A stretch of 64,000 bases of DNA. It comes from Bordetella genomosp. 13 (GTDB lineage Bacteria; Pseudomonadota; Gammaproteobacteria; Burkholderiales; Burkholderiaceae_B). The stretch is taken from the NCBI RefSeq assembly GCF_002119665.1, contig NZ_CP021111.1:5208001-5272000 (forward strand). The letters are read 5' to 3'. Numbering within the stretch: position 1 is the stretch's first letter; the number at the start of each line of letters is the position of its first letter. Shown one piece after another: positions 27,590 through 38,800 of the stretch. Under the pieces are notes generated by a model. That model worked only from the letters and a program-made list of their open reading frames with translations. It searched no databases and was not told where the DNA came from. The position numbers were made by a program, and so were the translations under genes.

Positions 27590-28049
27590 AAGGCAGTTTC
27601 TTATTTCCGGGGGAATCCTGCTGCTGGCGGTGATCGGACTGCTGGTGGCGTCGCTGCTGTACGGCGAAAAAAACAGCCCCCTGCTTTCGTCCGCAAACGG
27701 GCAGCTTACGTGCGACAGCGCGCAATACGAGGAATACAACAAGAACATGGTGCTGGCGGGCGAGATGACGGTGGGCAGGATGCCAGCGTCGGGCACCCGC
27801 CAGCAGCAGCAGAAGATGCTCGACGCCTTCGAGGCGCTCGATCTGCCCCGTGACAAGACCATCGTCGCCGCAGGCCACCTTCCCACGGGAAAGGTGTACA
27901 CGACGGTGTGTGAGAACGAAAAATGCACGATGGAGGAAATGGCCAAACCCGAACAAGCCTGCATGACGGACGACTGGAACGGCTGCTCGTACCTGGCGAT
28001 GCAGTTCAGGGAAAAACGCTACTGCTTCCTGACGCCTGCGGACCAATGA
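27576..28049 (+). CDS. Membrane-anchored Cys-rich protein, paralogue 2 (candidate T6SS immunity)
   Basis: The 157 aa product has the same length as the copy at 27004, with the identical MILNKRQF start, the AGEMTVGR and AMQFREKRYC blocks, and all six Cys kept; divergence is concentrated in the membrane segment and residues about 121-137. The TGA is followed 1 bp later by the start of the 275 aa gene, so the two are probably co-translated as a pair. Diverged tandem copies are a pattern seen for immunity proteins. The function is otherwise unknown. Confidence 0.7.
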   Translation: MILNKRQFLISGGILLLAVIGLLVASLLYGEKNSPLLSSANGQLTCDSAQYEEYNKNMVLAGEMTVGRMPASGTRQQQQKMLDAFEALDLPRDKTIVAAGHLPTGKVYTTVCENEKCTMEEMAKPEQACMTDDWNGCSYLAMQFREKRYCFLTPADQ

Positions 28050-28050
28050 C

Positions 28051-28878
28051 ATGAGCAGTTCAGATTTTCCGTTCGGCAATGACCTGATGAAGCCCGAGGA
28101 CTGGGTGGGCAGCATGGGTGCCAAATCCAAGCGATGGCTGATCTCGTACGAAGGCAGCCTGGCCGTCGTATGTGGCTACCACAGCTTCATCTTCCTTGGC
28201 CTGGACAGCATGGCCATCAGCGTCGTGAATATCCTGAACTGCGGCGTCACCGTCAGCGCCCCCATCGGCAAGATATTCAAGGCCGCGGGTGGCGCGGCGA
28301 GGGATGCCTTGGCATTCGAGAAGATCAACGATCACGCGGGAAACGCCAAGAAAGTCGACGATGCCGTCACGATGGAGAGGGAGCAAGGCGAAGCGAGCAG
28401 CGGCATGGCGCTCTACGAACGCATGAAGAAGGCCATCCCTCAGTTGGTCTACGCGACCAAACCGTTTTCTTTCGATGATCTGGCGGGCATGCCAGGAGGG
28501 ATAGCCGGCGCCGAGATAGAAGCTGTCGGCGCCGCGGGGATATATCGGATCGAGGGCTATGAAGGCGTAACGGGTGGTTTGACGAGTGATTTTTACTTTC
28601 GGGCCACGATCGCCAATGCCGGAACGGGGCTGGTGGCGGGCGGCGTGGGCGTATCCGCGGGCGTCTGGAGCGTAGAAGGGCCGCGCAATCTCTACTGGGA
28701 ACTGGCCGCCCGGTCTCGCGCGCGCTGTCTTGTGGAGAACAGCGCGCCGGGCTATGACCAGCCTTACAGACAGATTCCCAACCTTCATCCGTATCTGCAG
28801 TCGCTGCCTCCGGCGGGTTGCTCATTGGAGGAGGCGAACTTCAATCCCATGCGCATCATGCAGCAGCCGGTCCTGTAA
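28051..28878 (+). CDS. Unknown protein, candidate T6SS cargo effector
   Basis: The 275 aa protein has no family I recognise. It has no signal peptide, as expected for T6SS cargo. A hydrophobic region spans about residues 34-75 (LAVVCGYHSFIFLGLDSMAI and the following stretch), a charged helical middle about 90-125, and a Gly-rich hydrophobic stretch about 190-215 (GTGLVAGGVGVSAGVW). The amphipathic and hydrophobic content could fit a pore-forming or membrane-acting toxin, but no catalytic motif is visible. Its position between the anchored paralogues and PAAR, and the duplicated remnant of its start at 27479, support an effector-immunity relationship (inference). Confidence 0.55.
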   Translation: MSSSDFPFGNDLMKPEDWVGSMGAKSKRWLISYEGSLAVVCGYHSFIFLGLDSMAISVVNILNCGVTVSAPIGKIFKAAGGAARDALAFEKINDHAGNAKKVDDAVTMEREQGEASSGMALYERMKKAIPQLVYATKPFSFDDLAGMPGGIAGAEIEAVGAAGIYRIEGYEGVTGGLTSDFYFRATIANAGTGLVAGGVGVSAGVWSVEGPRNLYWELAARSRARCLVENSAPGYDQPYRQIPNLHPYLQSLPPAGCSLEEANFNPMRIMQQPVL

Positions 28879-28880
28879 CC

Positions 28881-29483
28881 ATGAACTCTCAGAACGGATT
28901 CGAACCCAGCAAGCCGGCATTGAGCGGTGCGATACTGTCCAAGGCCGGCCAGAGCATGCCTGACCTATGGCGCATCCAGCACTCGAATGCCAACCTGGTT
29001 GCCCGATTCGTGCGAACCGGGCAACCGCAACGGGCAGCGGGCATTTCCGCGTTGGTCGGCGAAGCAGAGACAACGATTCGGCGCGAATTGCAATCCATCC
29101 CGGCAACGTCATGGGAACGCCTGTGCGAGGCTGCGGGCTGGACGCAGGTAGGCGCGGCATCACTCTCGTGGTGCGACGGCGCGAGCGACGAACAGGTATG
29201 GCGCGCTTGGGAAAATGCCACGCCCTCGACGCCCGGCGGGGATGCATTCTTCATCGCCGCCAAATCGATGAACGCAAAGTTCCTGTTGGAAGACGACACG
29301 CTCTCCGCATTTGTGCCCCATCTCCTGACGGACAAGATGAAGGTATACGTCTCCCTGGCAGCACGCTCCGAGCAAGTCTTGATGGACTGCTCGCCTGCGG
29401 CTTTGCTTGCGTTTCCCAAGGACTTCCAGGATTTCCTGTCCCATCGAGACATCAAGCTCGTCCATCCGGACGCCAAGCGCTAA
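28881..29483 (+). CDS. Unknown protein of the vgrG island
   Basis: The 200 aa soluble protein starts at ATG 28881, 2 bp after the preceding stop. It looks mainly helical, has a Trp-rich middle (SWERLCEAAGW, LSWCDGASDEQVWRAWENA at about residues 74-115), and has no signal peptide or membrane segment. I do not recognise the family. In comparable islands a small gene next to the effector often encodes a chaperone/adaptor that loads cargo on VgrG or PAAR, so that is the leading guess. It could equally be a second effector or immunity protein. Confidence 0.55.
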   Translation: MNSQNGFEPSKPALSGAILSKAGQSMPDLWRIQHSNANLVARFVRTGQPQRAAGISALVGEAETTIRRELQSIPATSWERLCEAAGWTQVGAASLSWCDGASDEQVWRAWENATPSTPGGDAFFIAAKSMNAKFLLEDDTLSAFVPHLLTDKMKVYVSLAARSEQVLMDCSPAALLAFPKDFQDFLSHRDIKLVHPDAKR

Positions 29484-29537
29484 AGCCACGCTCACGATCC
29501 GCACAAGCGGCCTTTGACCCAGGATATCCATACGGCC

Positions 29538-29828
29538 ATGCCATCCGCAGCACGACTCGACGATCTGGCTTCCGACCATGACGGCGCGCCGCCGACGCCG
29601 TGCATCGGCGCATCGCCCGACGTCAGCATCGACGGCCGGCCTGCGGTGCGCCAGGGCGACCCGTTCGGCTCCCATGCCCGCCCGGACGAATCCGACCATG
29701 CACGCAGCCTTGCGGGCGGCTCCGGCTCCGTCTTCATCAACGGCAAGCCGGCCGGCAGGATAGGCGACCCGATCTCATGCGGCGGACAGGTCGCCGAAGG
29801 CTCGGACACCGTGTCCATCGGGGATTGA
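29538..29828 (+). CDS. PAAR-domain T6SS spike-tip protein
   Basis: The 96 aa PAAR protein caps the VgrG trimer and helps attach effectors. It begins MPSAARLDDLASDHDG and has the repeated beta-hairpin pattern SPDVSIDGRPAVRQGD and SGSVFINGKPAGRIGD, with His and Cys residues (HDG, PC, SHARPDE, SCGG) that can form the zinc site at the tip. It is essentially PAAR-only, with no toxin extension. An upstream TTG would add eight residues, but ATG 29538 fits the family. It ends the vgrG island. Confidence 0.88.
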   Translation: MPSAARLDDLASDHDGAPPTPCIGASPDVSIDGRPAVRQGDPFGSHARPDESDHARSLAGGSGSVFINGKPAGRIGDPISCGGQVAEGSDTVSIGD

Positions 29829-29850
29829 GCAAGCCGCCGGCTTGACCGCC

Positions 29851-32800
29851 CTACCGTCCACCCCTCTGCGCGGCGGCATCCAGCCTGGCCTGCTGCGCGG
29901 GCGGCAATTCGCCGTCGCCCAGCACCTGGATGGCGCTTTCGGGGCGGTAGCTGACGGGCTGGCCTGTCGGCGCAGGGCCGCGCGTCGGGGCGGAGGGCGG
30001 CGCGGCAGCGCCATCCGTTCCGAACCCGAGGATCTGCACCGTCACGATGGACGGCAGCGCCTGCCGCGACTTGTCGCGGGCCCGCGACACCGACTCCTGC
30101 GCCGCCGTCGCCGCATTGCTCGCCGCCGCGCTGGCGCTGGTGAGCGCGCCGGTGTTCACCGAGGCCGCCACCGGAACGCCCTTGGACTCGCCTTCCACCT
30201 GGATGTTGGAGGCGTTCAACACGCGCAGCGCCGCCACGTTGAAGTTGCCCGCCACGCGTATGCCCGCATCGCCGGCGTTCACGGTGCCGCCAGGGGCCAC
30301 CAGGTCGACGTCGCCCTCGCCCACGGTGCCGATCCCGGCCCCGCTCATGTCGCGCTTTTCCCGCACGGTGATGTTGCCGTCTTGGTCCGCGGTGACTTCC
30401 GGCGCCTGCGGCACGCGCACCGTCTTGGCGCCGCGGCCGGCGTCGATGTCGCCGCGGGTGGACCACAGCACCTGGTCGCTGCCCAGCGGCTCGGCCTGCG
30501 AGACGAAGGACAGGATGCGCGAACGGTTGACGACGATGTCACGGTCCGCGAACACGTTGATCTGCCCCGGCGAAGCCAGGGTCACCAGGCCGTAGCCGTT
30601 GGGCACCGCCGCGCCCAGCGCCGCCGCCTGCAGGCCGCCCCCGGGGGTAAAGACGTTGACGTCGCCCCCCTGGTGCGTGCGCGCCGCCAGCCGGGTGAAC
30701 GCGATATCGCCCGCGCCCGTCCAAGCGCTGCGCCAATCGTCCGGCAGATCCTGCGCGTAGCGCACGGGCTGGTCCGCGGCCGCCGTGCCCCGGAACAGCG
30801 TGTCGATGGCCGCGTAGCCGCGCCGATAGCCGCCGTTGCTGGACTGGCCCTGCGCATTCACGTCGTTCTGGTCGCGGCCGCCCTCGCGTAGTTCGTACAT
30901 GAATATCTGGCGCAGGAATTGCTGGCGCGCCAACGCCGGCAATTGCTGGTATTGATCCCAGGCCTGCTGCGGGGTGAGCTTGCCGTCCTCGGAGCCGGTC
31001 AGGCTGGCGACCCTTCCGGCGCCCAGCATTCCCTCCACGAAGGACACCAGGCCGCGGCGCGCCAGCTTGTTCAAATCGCCACGGGCTTCCACGCCGTCGA
31101 CCAGGTACAGCGGCACCGTCGTGCCATCGGTCAGCGTGGTCTTCAGATAGCCCGGCATGGCCGCCACGTTCGCGGGGTTCAGGTAGGCCTGCTCGAAGGC
31201 GCCGTAGCTGGGCGCCGCGTTCATGCCCGCCATGAGCGTGATGTCGGCGCCTTCGTCGGGCAGCGCCTTGATGACGTTCGGCTCGAAAACGCGCGGCAGT
31301 GCGGGGACGTAATCCCAATACCGGTTGGCATTGGAGTACAGCGACAGGTTGTTCCCCTGGATGTCGCGCCCGGCCAGCAGCAGCAGTTCCCCCGGCCCTT
31401 GCAGGGCGGCGCGGCTGCCCCGGTCGTAGTAGTACGACTCCGCGCTTCCACCGTATGTCGCATAGACGTGCGACAGGGGTCGGTTCTCCACCGCCAGGAT
31501 GTCGTTGCCCGCCGCCAGCAAAGTGGTGTCGGTGGCGCGCAGGTTGCGCCCGCTCAGCTCGAAGTTGCGAATGTCGGTGCCGGCCTGCACGCGCACCGAT
31601 TCCGACGCGATGAGGTTCAGGTCGGTGATGGAGCCACTGGCCGCGTACAGGCGGCTGGGCGCGAAGTCATGCGCCTGCATGGGCAGCGCATCGGGATTGT
31701 CGTAGATCCCCCCGTTCAGCATGTTCGTGAGGAACGTATTGGACACATGGGCGCCCTTCAGGGGAGTTCCGAACGCCGACCCGCCACTGAGCATCGTCGT
31801 GAGACCCGTCCACGACGTGAGTATCGACGGCCATTTGTCCAGCGTGGTCTGGACCATGACGATGGCGCCGGTATTCAGAAGGCTGCCGCCCCGCAGGAAA
31901 TGCAGGTCCTGGGCGGCCAGCAGCGACAGGTCGCTGGTAGCCGCCGGCGCCATCGCCAGCAGGCCGCCGACGTCGATGCTGCCGCCCAGGGCGGACACGC
32001 TCACCTTGGCCGGGTACAGCCCCAGCCTGTCCGTCTGCAGCTTGGTATCGGTCACGCCGCTGACCAATTGAGTGGTATTGGCCGTGTCGTTGCCCGCCAC
32101 GTATTCCGACTGGTTTTCCAGGCGCACATTGCCGCCGGTGGACACCAGCTTGAGCGCGCTGCGCTCGGTGAAGCTGCTCATGAAGAGCCCGTGGCTGGAG
32201 GCACCCGACACGTCCCTGTCGGCCTGGTCGAAGTAGGCGCGGCGTATTTCCATGGGGTCGATCACGGTCTGCAGGACCAGATCCCCGTACGTCTTCAGCG
32301 TAAGCGTGGCATCGGACAACGCCAGCACAGGCGCGATGTCGTAGCGGTAGGCGGAGAAGGGCCACGTGCTCGACGTGCCGGTCAGGGCATAGCCGACGGC
32401 GCTTGCGCCTGCCTCGATCTGACCCGCGCCACGGCCCACGTAGTACTGGCCGGCCTTCAGGGTGCCGCCCGCCTTCACCTGCAGCTGCCCGCCATTGCGG
32501 ATGACGATGGCCGGCGCCGCATCGTCGGCCGAACGCCCGCCCGTCACCCGCATGGTGCTGGGCAGCGCAACCACGAGATTGACCAGATCGCCGCCAGCGG
32601 AGAGCCGCACGTTGCCGCCGCCCAGCGCGCCCAGCCCCTGCTGGAAGGTCGCGTAGTTGACCCACCAGCTGGGCTGCTGGCCTCTTGCGGACATGTTCGG
32701 AGGAACATCCCAGGAATTGCCGACGTTGTACGCATCGTAATAGCCGGTGGGATTCTCAAGGTCGCCGCCATAACGCCCCTGGCGGAACAGCCATTCGGTC

Positions 32801-35800
32801 AGTATGTGATCCGATCGCGAACCCTGCGCGGTGGGCGCCTGCACGCTGCCTTGTGCCGCGATGTCGACGTGGCCGCCGTCGGCGCCGTACTGGGCATCCA
32901 CGCTCGCGGTGCTGAAACCACCGCCCAGCGTCGGGTTGGCCTCGGCACTGCCCGCGGTGTACAGGACGGACTCTTTGTGCGCCAGCACCACGTCGCGCCC
33001 TGCTCGCACCGTCAGGTCGCCGGTGCCGGTACGCACCAGCTTGCCCGCGCCGCCGCTGCCGGGCGTGACGTTGGCCGTGCCCACGCGGATCGTGCCGGCA
33101 TCGGCCGCCAGCGCGCCCGTTGCCTGCACGGCCAGCGCGTCGACCGAGGCCAGGTCCGCGCCCGACACCAGGCGCAGATTCCACGACGGGGCGGCGGCCA
33201 GCCTGCCGCCGCGGTCGACCGCGTCGAAGCCATCGCTCAGGTGGCCGTCGATATTCAGGTTGCGCGCCGCGCGCAGGGTCAGCGTGCCTTCGCGGTGGGT
33301 CGCGCCGAAGTCGGCATTCAGGTTCCAGTCGCTGCCCAGCGTCAGGTTCCCGGCGCTGGTGATCTCGATGCCGGCGGCCAGCGTGTAGGCGGCCGCATTG
33401 CCGCCCAGACCGGCCAGGATGCCGGTGTTGCCCGCAAAGGCATTCGCTTCGCCGATGGCCGCGGCCTTGACGGATTCCACCGTGCCATCCGCGCTGGCGT
33501 AACTGCGCGCGCCTTCCAGTACGGTGGACCGCGCGCCCTGCACGACGGCGTCCAGCGCGGTGACGTTCAGGCCGTCGTTGCCCGCATTGCGCTGCGCTCG
33601 CACCCGCAGCCTGCCGCCTTCCCCACCGCTCAGATCCAGCGTGCCGCCTGCCAGGTGCAGGTTGCCGTCGACCGCTTCCAGGGTGATGCGGCTGCTGCCC
33701 AGGCCGTCGATGGCGTCGGTGGCATGGGCGGCCAGCACAGCGCCGCTTTGCATCACCAGGCCTCCGCCCCCCACCAGGCGGATGCTGCCGCCATAGACGG
33801 CGCTGGCCTCGACGTGCGCCGTGCCGTCGACGGTGATCACGCCCCGGTCGGTAATGACTTCGAAGTCGGAAACACGCGTGGCGCCCGCGATGGTCAGGTC
33901 GCCCTGGCGGATGCGCAGCTGCCACGATTGGTTGAAGCCGGCCTCGTTGAGCGTCTGCGCCAGCCCGCCGAAGTCGGCCAGTCGGTCGATGGCCAGCGCG
34001 AAGCGGCCGCCGTCCGTGCCGGCGCCGGCCCGCGCCTGCAACGCGCCGCCGAATTGCACGCGTCCGCCGGCCGAGGCATCCACCGTCAGGCTGCCGGCAT
34101 TGCCGCCGTCTTTGTGGGCGGACAGGTCCAACACGCTGCCCGGGGCCAGGTCGATCAATCCGCCCCGGGTGGCCAGGCTGATCTGGCCCGCATCCACGTA
34201 TTGCGGCACGTCGAAGAACACTTTCTCCAGGCCGCCCGCGAGCAGGCTGCCTTGGTCAGTGACCGTCAGGTCACCCGTGCCGGCATCCACCGTGATGCTG
34301 CCGCCCAGCGCCAGCACCGGCAGACCGACCGTCACGCCCTGGCCGGCCAGGCTCAGGCGCGCGCCCAGCGCAAGCTTGCCCAGTTCGGCCAGCGCCGCGG
34401 CGTCCATGTCCGCCGTCTTCTGCAACACGAGCCCGTCCTGCGTGCGCACGGCCTGATCGGCGCCGGCGCGGCCCTGCAGCACCGGCGCGCTCAGCGTCAG
34501 CGCCGCCGTGCCGGCATCCAGGGCGCCACTGCCTTCGCCCACGATGCGCTGGCTGGCCGACAGCAGCACCTGGCCGAAGCCGGAAATGGACTTGTCGCCC
34601 GCGCCCAGCACCAGTTCGTCGGCCATCAGTTCCAGACGGCCGCTGCCCGTGCCGACGCCGACGGCCTGCGCACCGGTGTTCTGCAGGGTCAGGCGTGCGG
34701 CCCGCACCTGTACCGCATCGGCGCCAGCGCCCTGCAAGGCCGCGGCGTCGAACACCACCTGCGCCAGGCCGCGCATATCGAGCGCGCGATGAAAGTCCAG
34801 GCTGCTGTAGCTGTGCAATGTCAGCGCCTGCGTGCGCGACAACTGTGCCAGCGCGGCGGCGTCCAGCGCCAGGCCCGCGCTACCGCCGCCGATGCCGATG
34901 CGGCCCGCCGCCACCGACAAGGCGGTGCCCGACAACTGTGCGCCCGCTGCCATCTCGGTCGTGTTGGTGGCATCGATCAGCAGCGCCGCGCCGCCTTCCA
35001 GCAGGGCGCCCGCGCCGATGCGTACCTGGCCGCCCGTCGTGGTATCCACGTTCTCGCGCAGCGCGCTCACCGCCCGGCCGCTGCCCACGCGCACCAGCGC
35101 GCCCCAGTCCCTGGAAGGCGTGGTGATGCTGTCGTCGCTGGTGTCGTTCGGGGTGTTGTTGTCGTTCCATTCGGCCGCGACCTGCGGCTTGAGCACGAGA
35201 TCCGCGTCCTCGCCGGAAGCCTGGCCATGGGCGCGCAGCACGCTGCCCGATTCGATCGACACCAGGTTGGTCGCGGCCAGGATCACTTCCGGTCCGCTCA
35301 AGACGGAGTCGGCCGTGTTGCGCAGCACGACGTCGCTGGCGGCCACGTCGACCTGCAGGCCCCGCGCGTCGCCCGTGCGTGTGCCGCCCACCAGCAGGCT
35401 GCCCGCGCCGAAGCGCGTCAGGCTGCCGGCATCCACGATCAGGTAGCCGTCGGCGTGCAGGTCGCTGCCGTCCTGGCCGGCGCCGACGATGGCGATTCTG
35501 TCGGCGGAAATGTCCACCAGGCTGCCGCGGCCGCCCTGGTCGGGATGCGAGCGCAGCTGCCCGTCCAGGGCCAGGGTGTTCGTGGCCTTGAACACGACCG
35601 CGCCGCCGTCGCGTGGCAGCCGAGGGGTGACGACGTCTTGCCCCGTCAGGCGGTACTGCGTCAGCTTGAAGGCGTCCGAGCCGAAGAAGGCGTTGGCCTG
35701 GGCTTCGTTGTATTCGCTGACCTTGCGCACCAGGTCGCCCGACGACACGCGCCATGCCGAGGCGGTGGCCTCCCGCGCGCCGCTGATCGTGTCCTGCACC

Positions 35801-38800
35801 CGACCGGCCACGATCACCGAGCCATCGCGCAGGGTGGCCACCTGGCCGCGCGACGCGGCCCCAGCCGGCAAGACCCGCCCCGTCGCCTGCACCGCGAAGG
35901 CGCCGGGCAGCAACGCATAGTGCGCCGGCAGCAGCGTATACCAGCCGGCATCCAGGCCGCCCCCGGCCAGCCACACCTCGCGGCCGGCGGCATCGCCCGC
36001 GCCGCGCATATCGGGCGACAGGCCGTGGTAGCGCGGCAGCACCGCGTACATGCCCGGCAGCGTCAGCACGTCGTGCGAGCCGCCCGATCCGGGTACGTGC
36101 TCCCACGCGTACAGATCTCCCCCGCCCGCGATGTCCACCACCGCGCCTGCGGCCATGCTCACGTCCGGCGCCTGCAGGGATACGCGCTTTTCCGGCAGCG
36201 ACGACAGATAGCGGTTCTCGTCGAGGACGCTGCCGTCGTTAAGATTCGCGCGATTGCGGCCCTGTGGGTTGGCTGGGTCCAGCCAGTACTCGGCGTTGCG
36301 CAACGTGCCGTAGAGCACGCCCAGGCCCGCTCCGGACACCGAGGTCAGGCTGGCGTCGCCCAGCAACAGGCGCTCGCTGGCGTCCAGCACGATCTGTCCG
36401 AAGGGCGCTCGCAGTACGCCGGCTTGCTCGATGATGGGCGCGGTCAGCGTCAGGCTGCCACCGGCCGACAGCGGCGTCGCGGCGCTGCCGTTGCCTCGCA
36501 CGGTGATGGACTGGTCCGACCGGATGCGCGCCGTGACGGCCGTGGCCGGATAGACCTGCGCCGCCTTGATTTCCACCGCCCCGTCCACGTCCAGCGTGGC
36601 ACGCAGGTTGGCGTCGTCGTAGTCGGCATTACCTTCGCCGTATGCCTCCGCCACGAAGCGCAGGTCGCCGGTTTCCAGCAAGGTGCGCTCGAAGCCGCGC
36701 ACGCTGACGTTCAAGGCTTGCGAAGCGTCGCCCTTCACACTGCTGCCCGCGATGTCGAGGACCTGGCTGGCCGAAAGAATCAGTTCGCCGACATTGCCGG
36801 CGGCGCTGCCGACCGTGCCGGGCAACGGCTTCAGTTGCAGCGCATTGGCGTGCAGGCGCGCCACCCCGCCCTTGCCATCGCTCCTGATGACCGGAGCCGT
36901 GATGCGCAGGCGGCCGTCGACATTGAGATCCACCCCGCTGGACACCTGTATGCCCACTTTCGCGGAATGCAGCTCCAGCGTCGATATGCCCGTGTTCTGC
37001 AGCGTCGCCGACGCGACGTGCAACGTGCTGTCCGCGGTAGCGATGTTGCCGATGCTGATCTTGTGGCTCAATGCCGTCCCGGTGCCGCTCCAGAAGTGCT
37101 TGTTGAGCAGGTCGACGACCCGTTGATCGATCGCCGTGTTGTATTCCCACGGCGCGATGCCCGCACCCGCGCCCGGGGCGAGCGCCGCGCCCGCGTCGAT
37201 GACCAGCCCGCTGCTGCCGGACACCAAGGTGGGCAGGGAGCTGTTGATCGCGGTGCGCATGGCGCTGGCCATCCTGACGTCACCGGCGTATTCGTCGAAT
37301 ACGTCGAGGTTGGCGCTGGTGCCTATGACGCGCGTGTACTGTATTCCGTCGAACGTATGCGTTCCGGTCATTCCGGCGGGCGTCCGGTAAAACAGGAAGG
37401 ACCCGACGTCGGGGTTCACAAGATCCCCGGACGGGCTGCCGGCCGAGCTGGTGTCCATGATGGACAGCGAGCCGCCTGCCGCCTGCGCATTGCCGCCGTG
37501 GGCTCGCAGCGTGGCGTTGATGGCGCCGCCCCCTTCCACCGTGATCGCCACGGCTCCGCCATCGCTGCCCACCTCCTGCGCCGTGCGCCGGGTCCGGTCG
37601 AGCGCGGTCGCGCCGCGGGCCCAGTGTTCCACCGTGCCCCGCGCGCCGGACACGTCGATCAGCGAGCCGGCCCTGGCATCCAGCGACCCGGCAGTCAGCG
37701 AAACCGTGCCGCCCGCGAGTACCTGGCCGCGATGCAGATTCGTTGCCGGGTCGTGAAAGATCTGCGCCACCCCGGGCAGCAGCAGCTCGGCCCCGTCCGC
37801 CAGCGTCAAGGCGGTCTTGGCACGGATGTCCAGCGTGCCCGCCGGCGCCAGGATGCGGCCGGCCACGGAAGCCGTCCCGGACCCATCGGCGTCCAGGGAG
37901 ACCGACCCGCCAGGATCCACTTGGATGAGAGAGCCCGCCTCGATGCGGATGCTTCCGCCGGATGCGCCAGTCGACAGCGACAGGCCGCCGGGGGCGCGTG
38001 CCGCGCGGGCGCGTCCGTCCAGTTCGTCCAGTGCCAGGGGCGTCAGCACGCGGCCCAGTGAATCGTCACTGGGAAGTGCCCGCAGCGCCTGCGGCGCCGA
38101 CATGTCCCATACCTTGGGCAGGATGCGAACCTGCGCCCCCTCCGCGACCACGATATCCCCGCCGAGCGAGCGGATGCCGATCGTGCCGAAGCCGCGGTCG
38201 CTGTACAGCGCTTCCGGCAGATGCAGCGTTTGCACCGCACCCGGCGCCGCCCCTGCCTCGGACGCGGCGCCGCCCACCTGCACGTCCCCGGTGGCCATGA
38301 GGCTGAGCCGGGACGCATCGCCCCCCGACCAGCCCCGCAGGTCCAGCGTACCGAGCGCGGCATTGTCGAACGCCATCAGGCTGATGATGCCGCCGTTGCC
38401 GGCCCGCACCCCGCGGGACCCACCGCCCGCCGACGCGGCATCAGGCAGCCAGCCGCCGCCGGATACGTCGAGCACCGCGCCGGCCGCCACGTCCACCTTG
38501 CCGTATACCGTGCCCAGGCCCTCTTTCACCGGCGTGCCCAGCATGATGCCTCCGCCATGGATGGCCCGGCCCAGCGTGACGCCGCCGCCTGCGGCGTCGT
38601 TGACCCACTGGCCCGCGGTGCTCAGCACACTGTTCGCCCCCAGGCGTAGGACGCTGTCCGCGACACCGCCCGCGCTCAGGACGATGTTGCCGCCTGGCGC
38701 GATGAGATGGCCCTGAATGTCGAAGTTCCCAGGGTTGCCCGCGCCTTCGTAGACCTGGGCCGCGAAGCGGCTCCCCGGCGCAAGGTTCAGCACCACGCCT

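Noticed and set aside
29829..29850. Small inverted repeat AAGCC / GGCTT between PAAR and the exoprotein gene as a bidirectional terminator
   Set aside because: The stem is only 5 bp and no T-run follows in either direction.
30919..38061. A 2,380-codon open frame on the plus strand antisense to the exoprotein gene
   Set aside because: It has the low-complexity Arg/Gln/His/Ala-rich composition typical of antisense frames in GC-rich DNA, while the minus-strand frame gives a coherent TPS/beta-helix protein.
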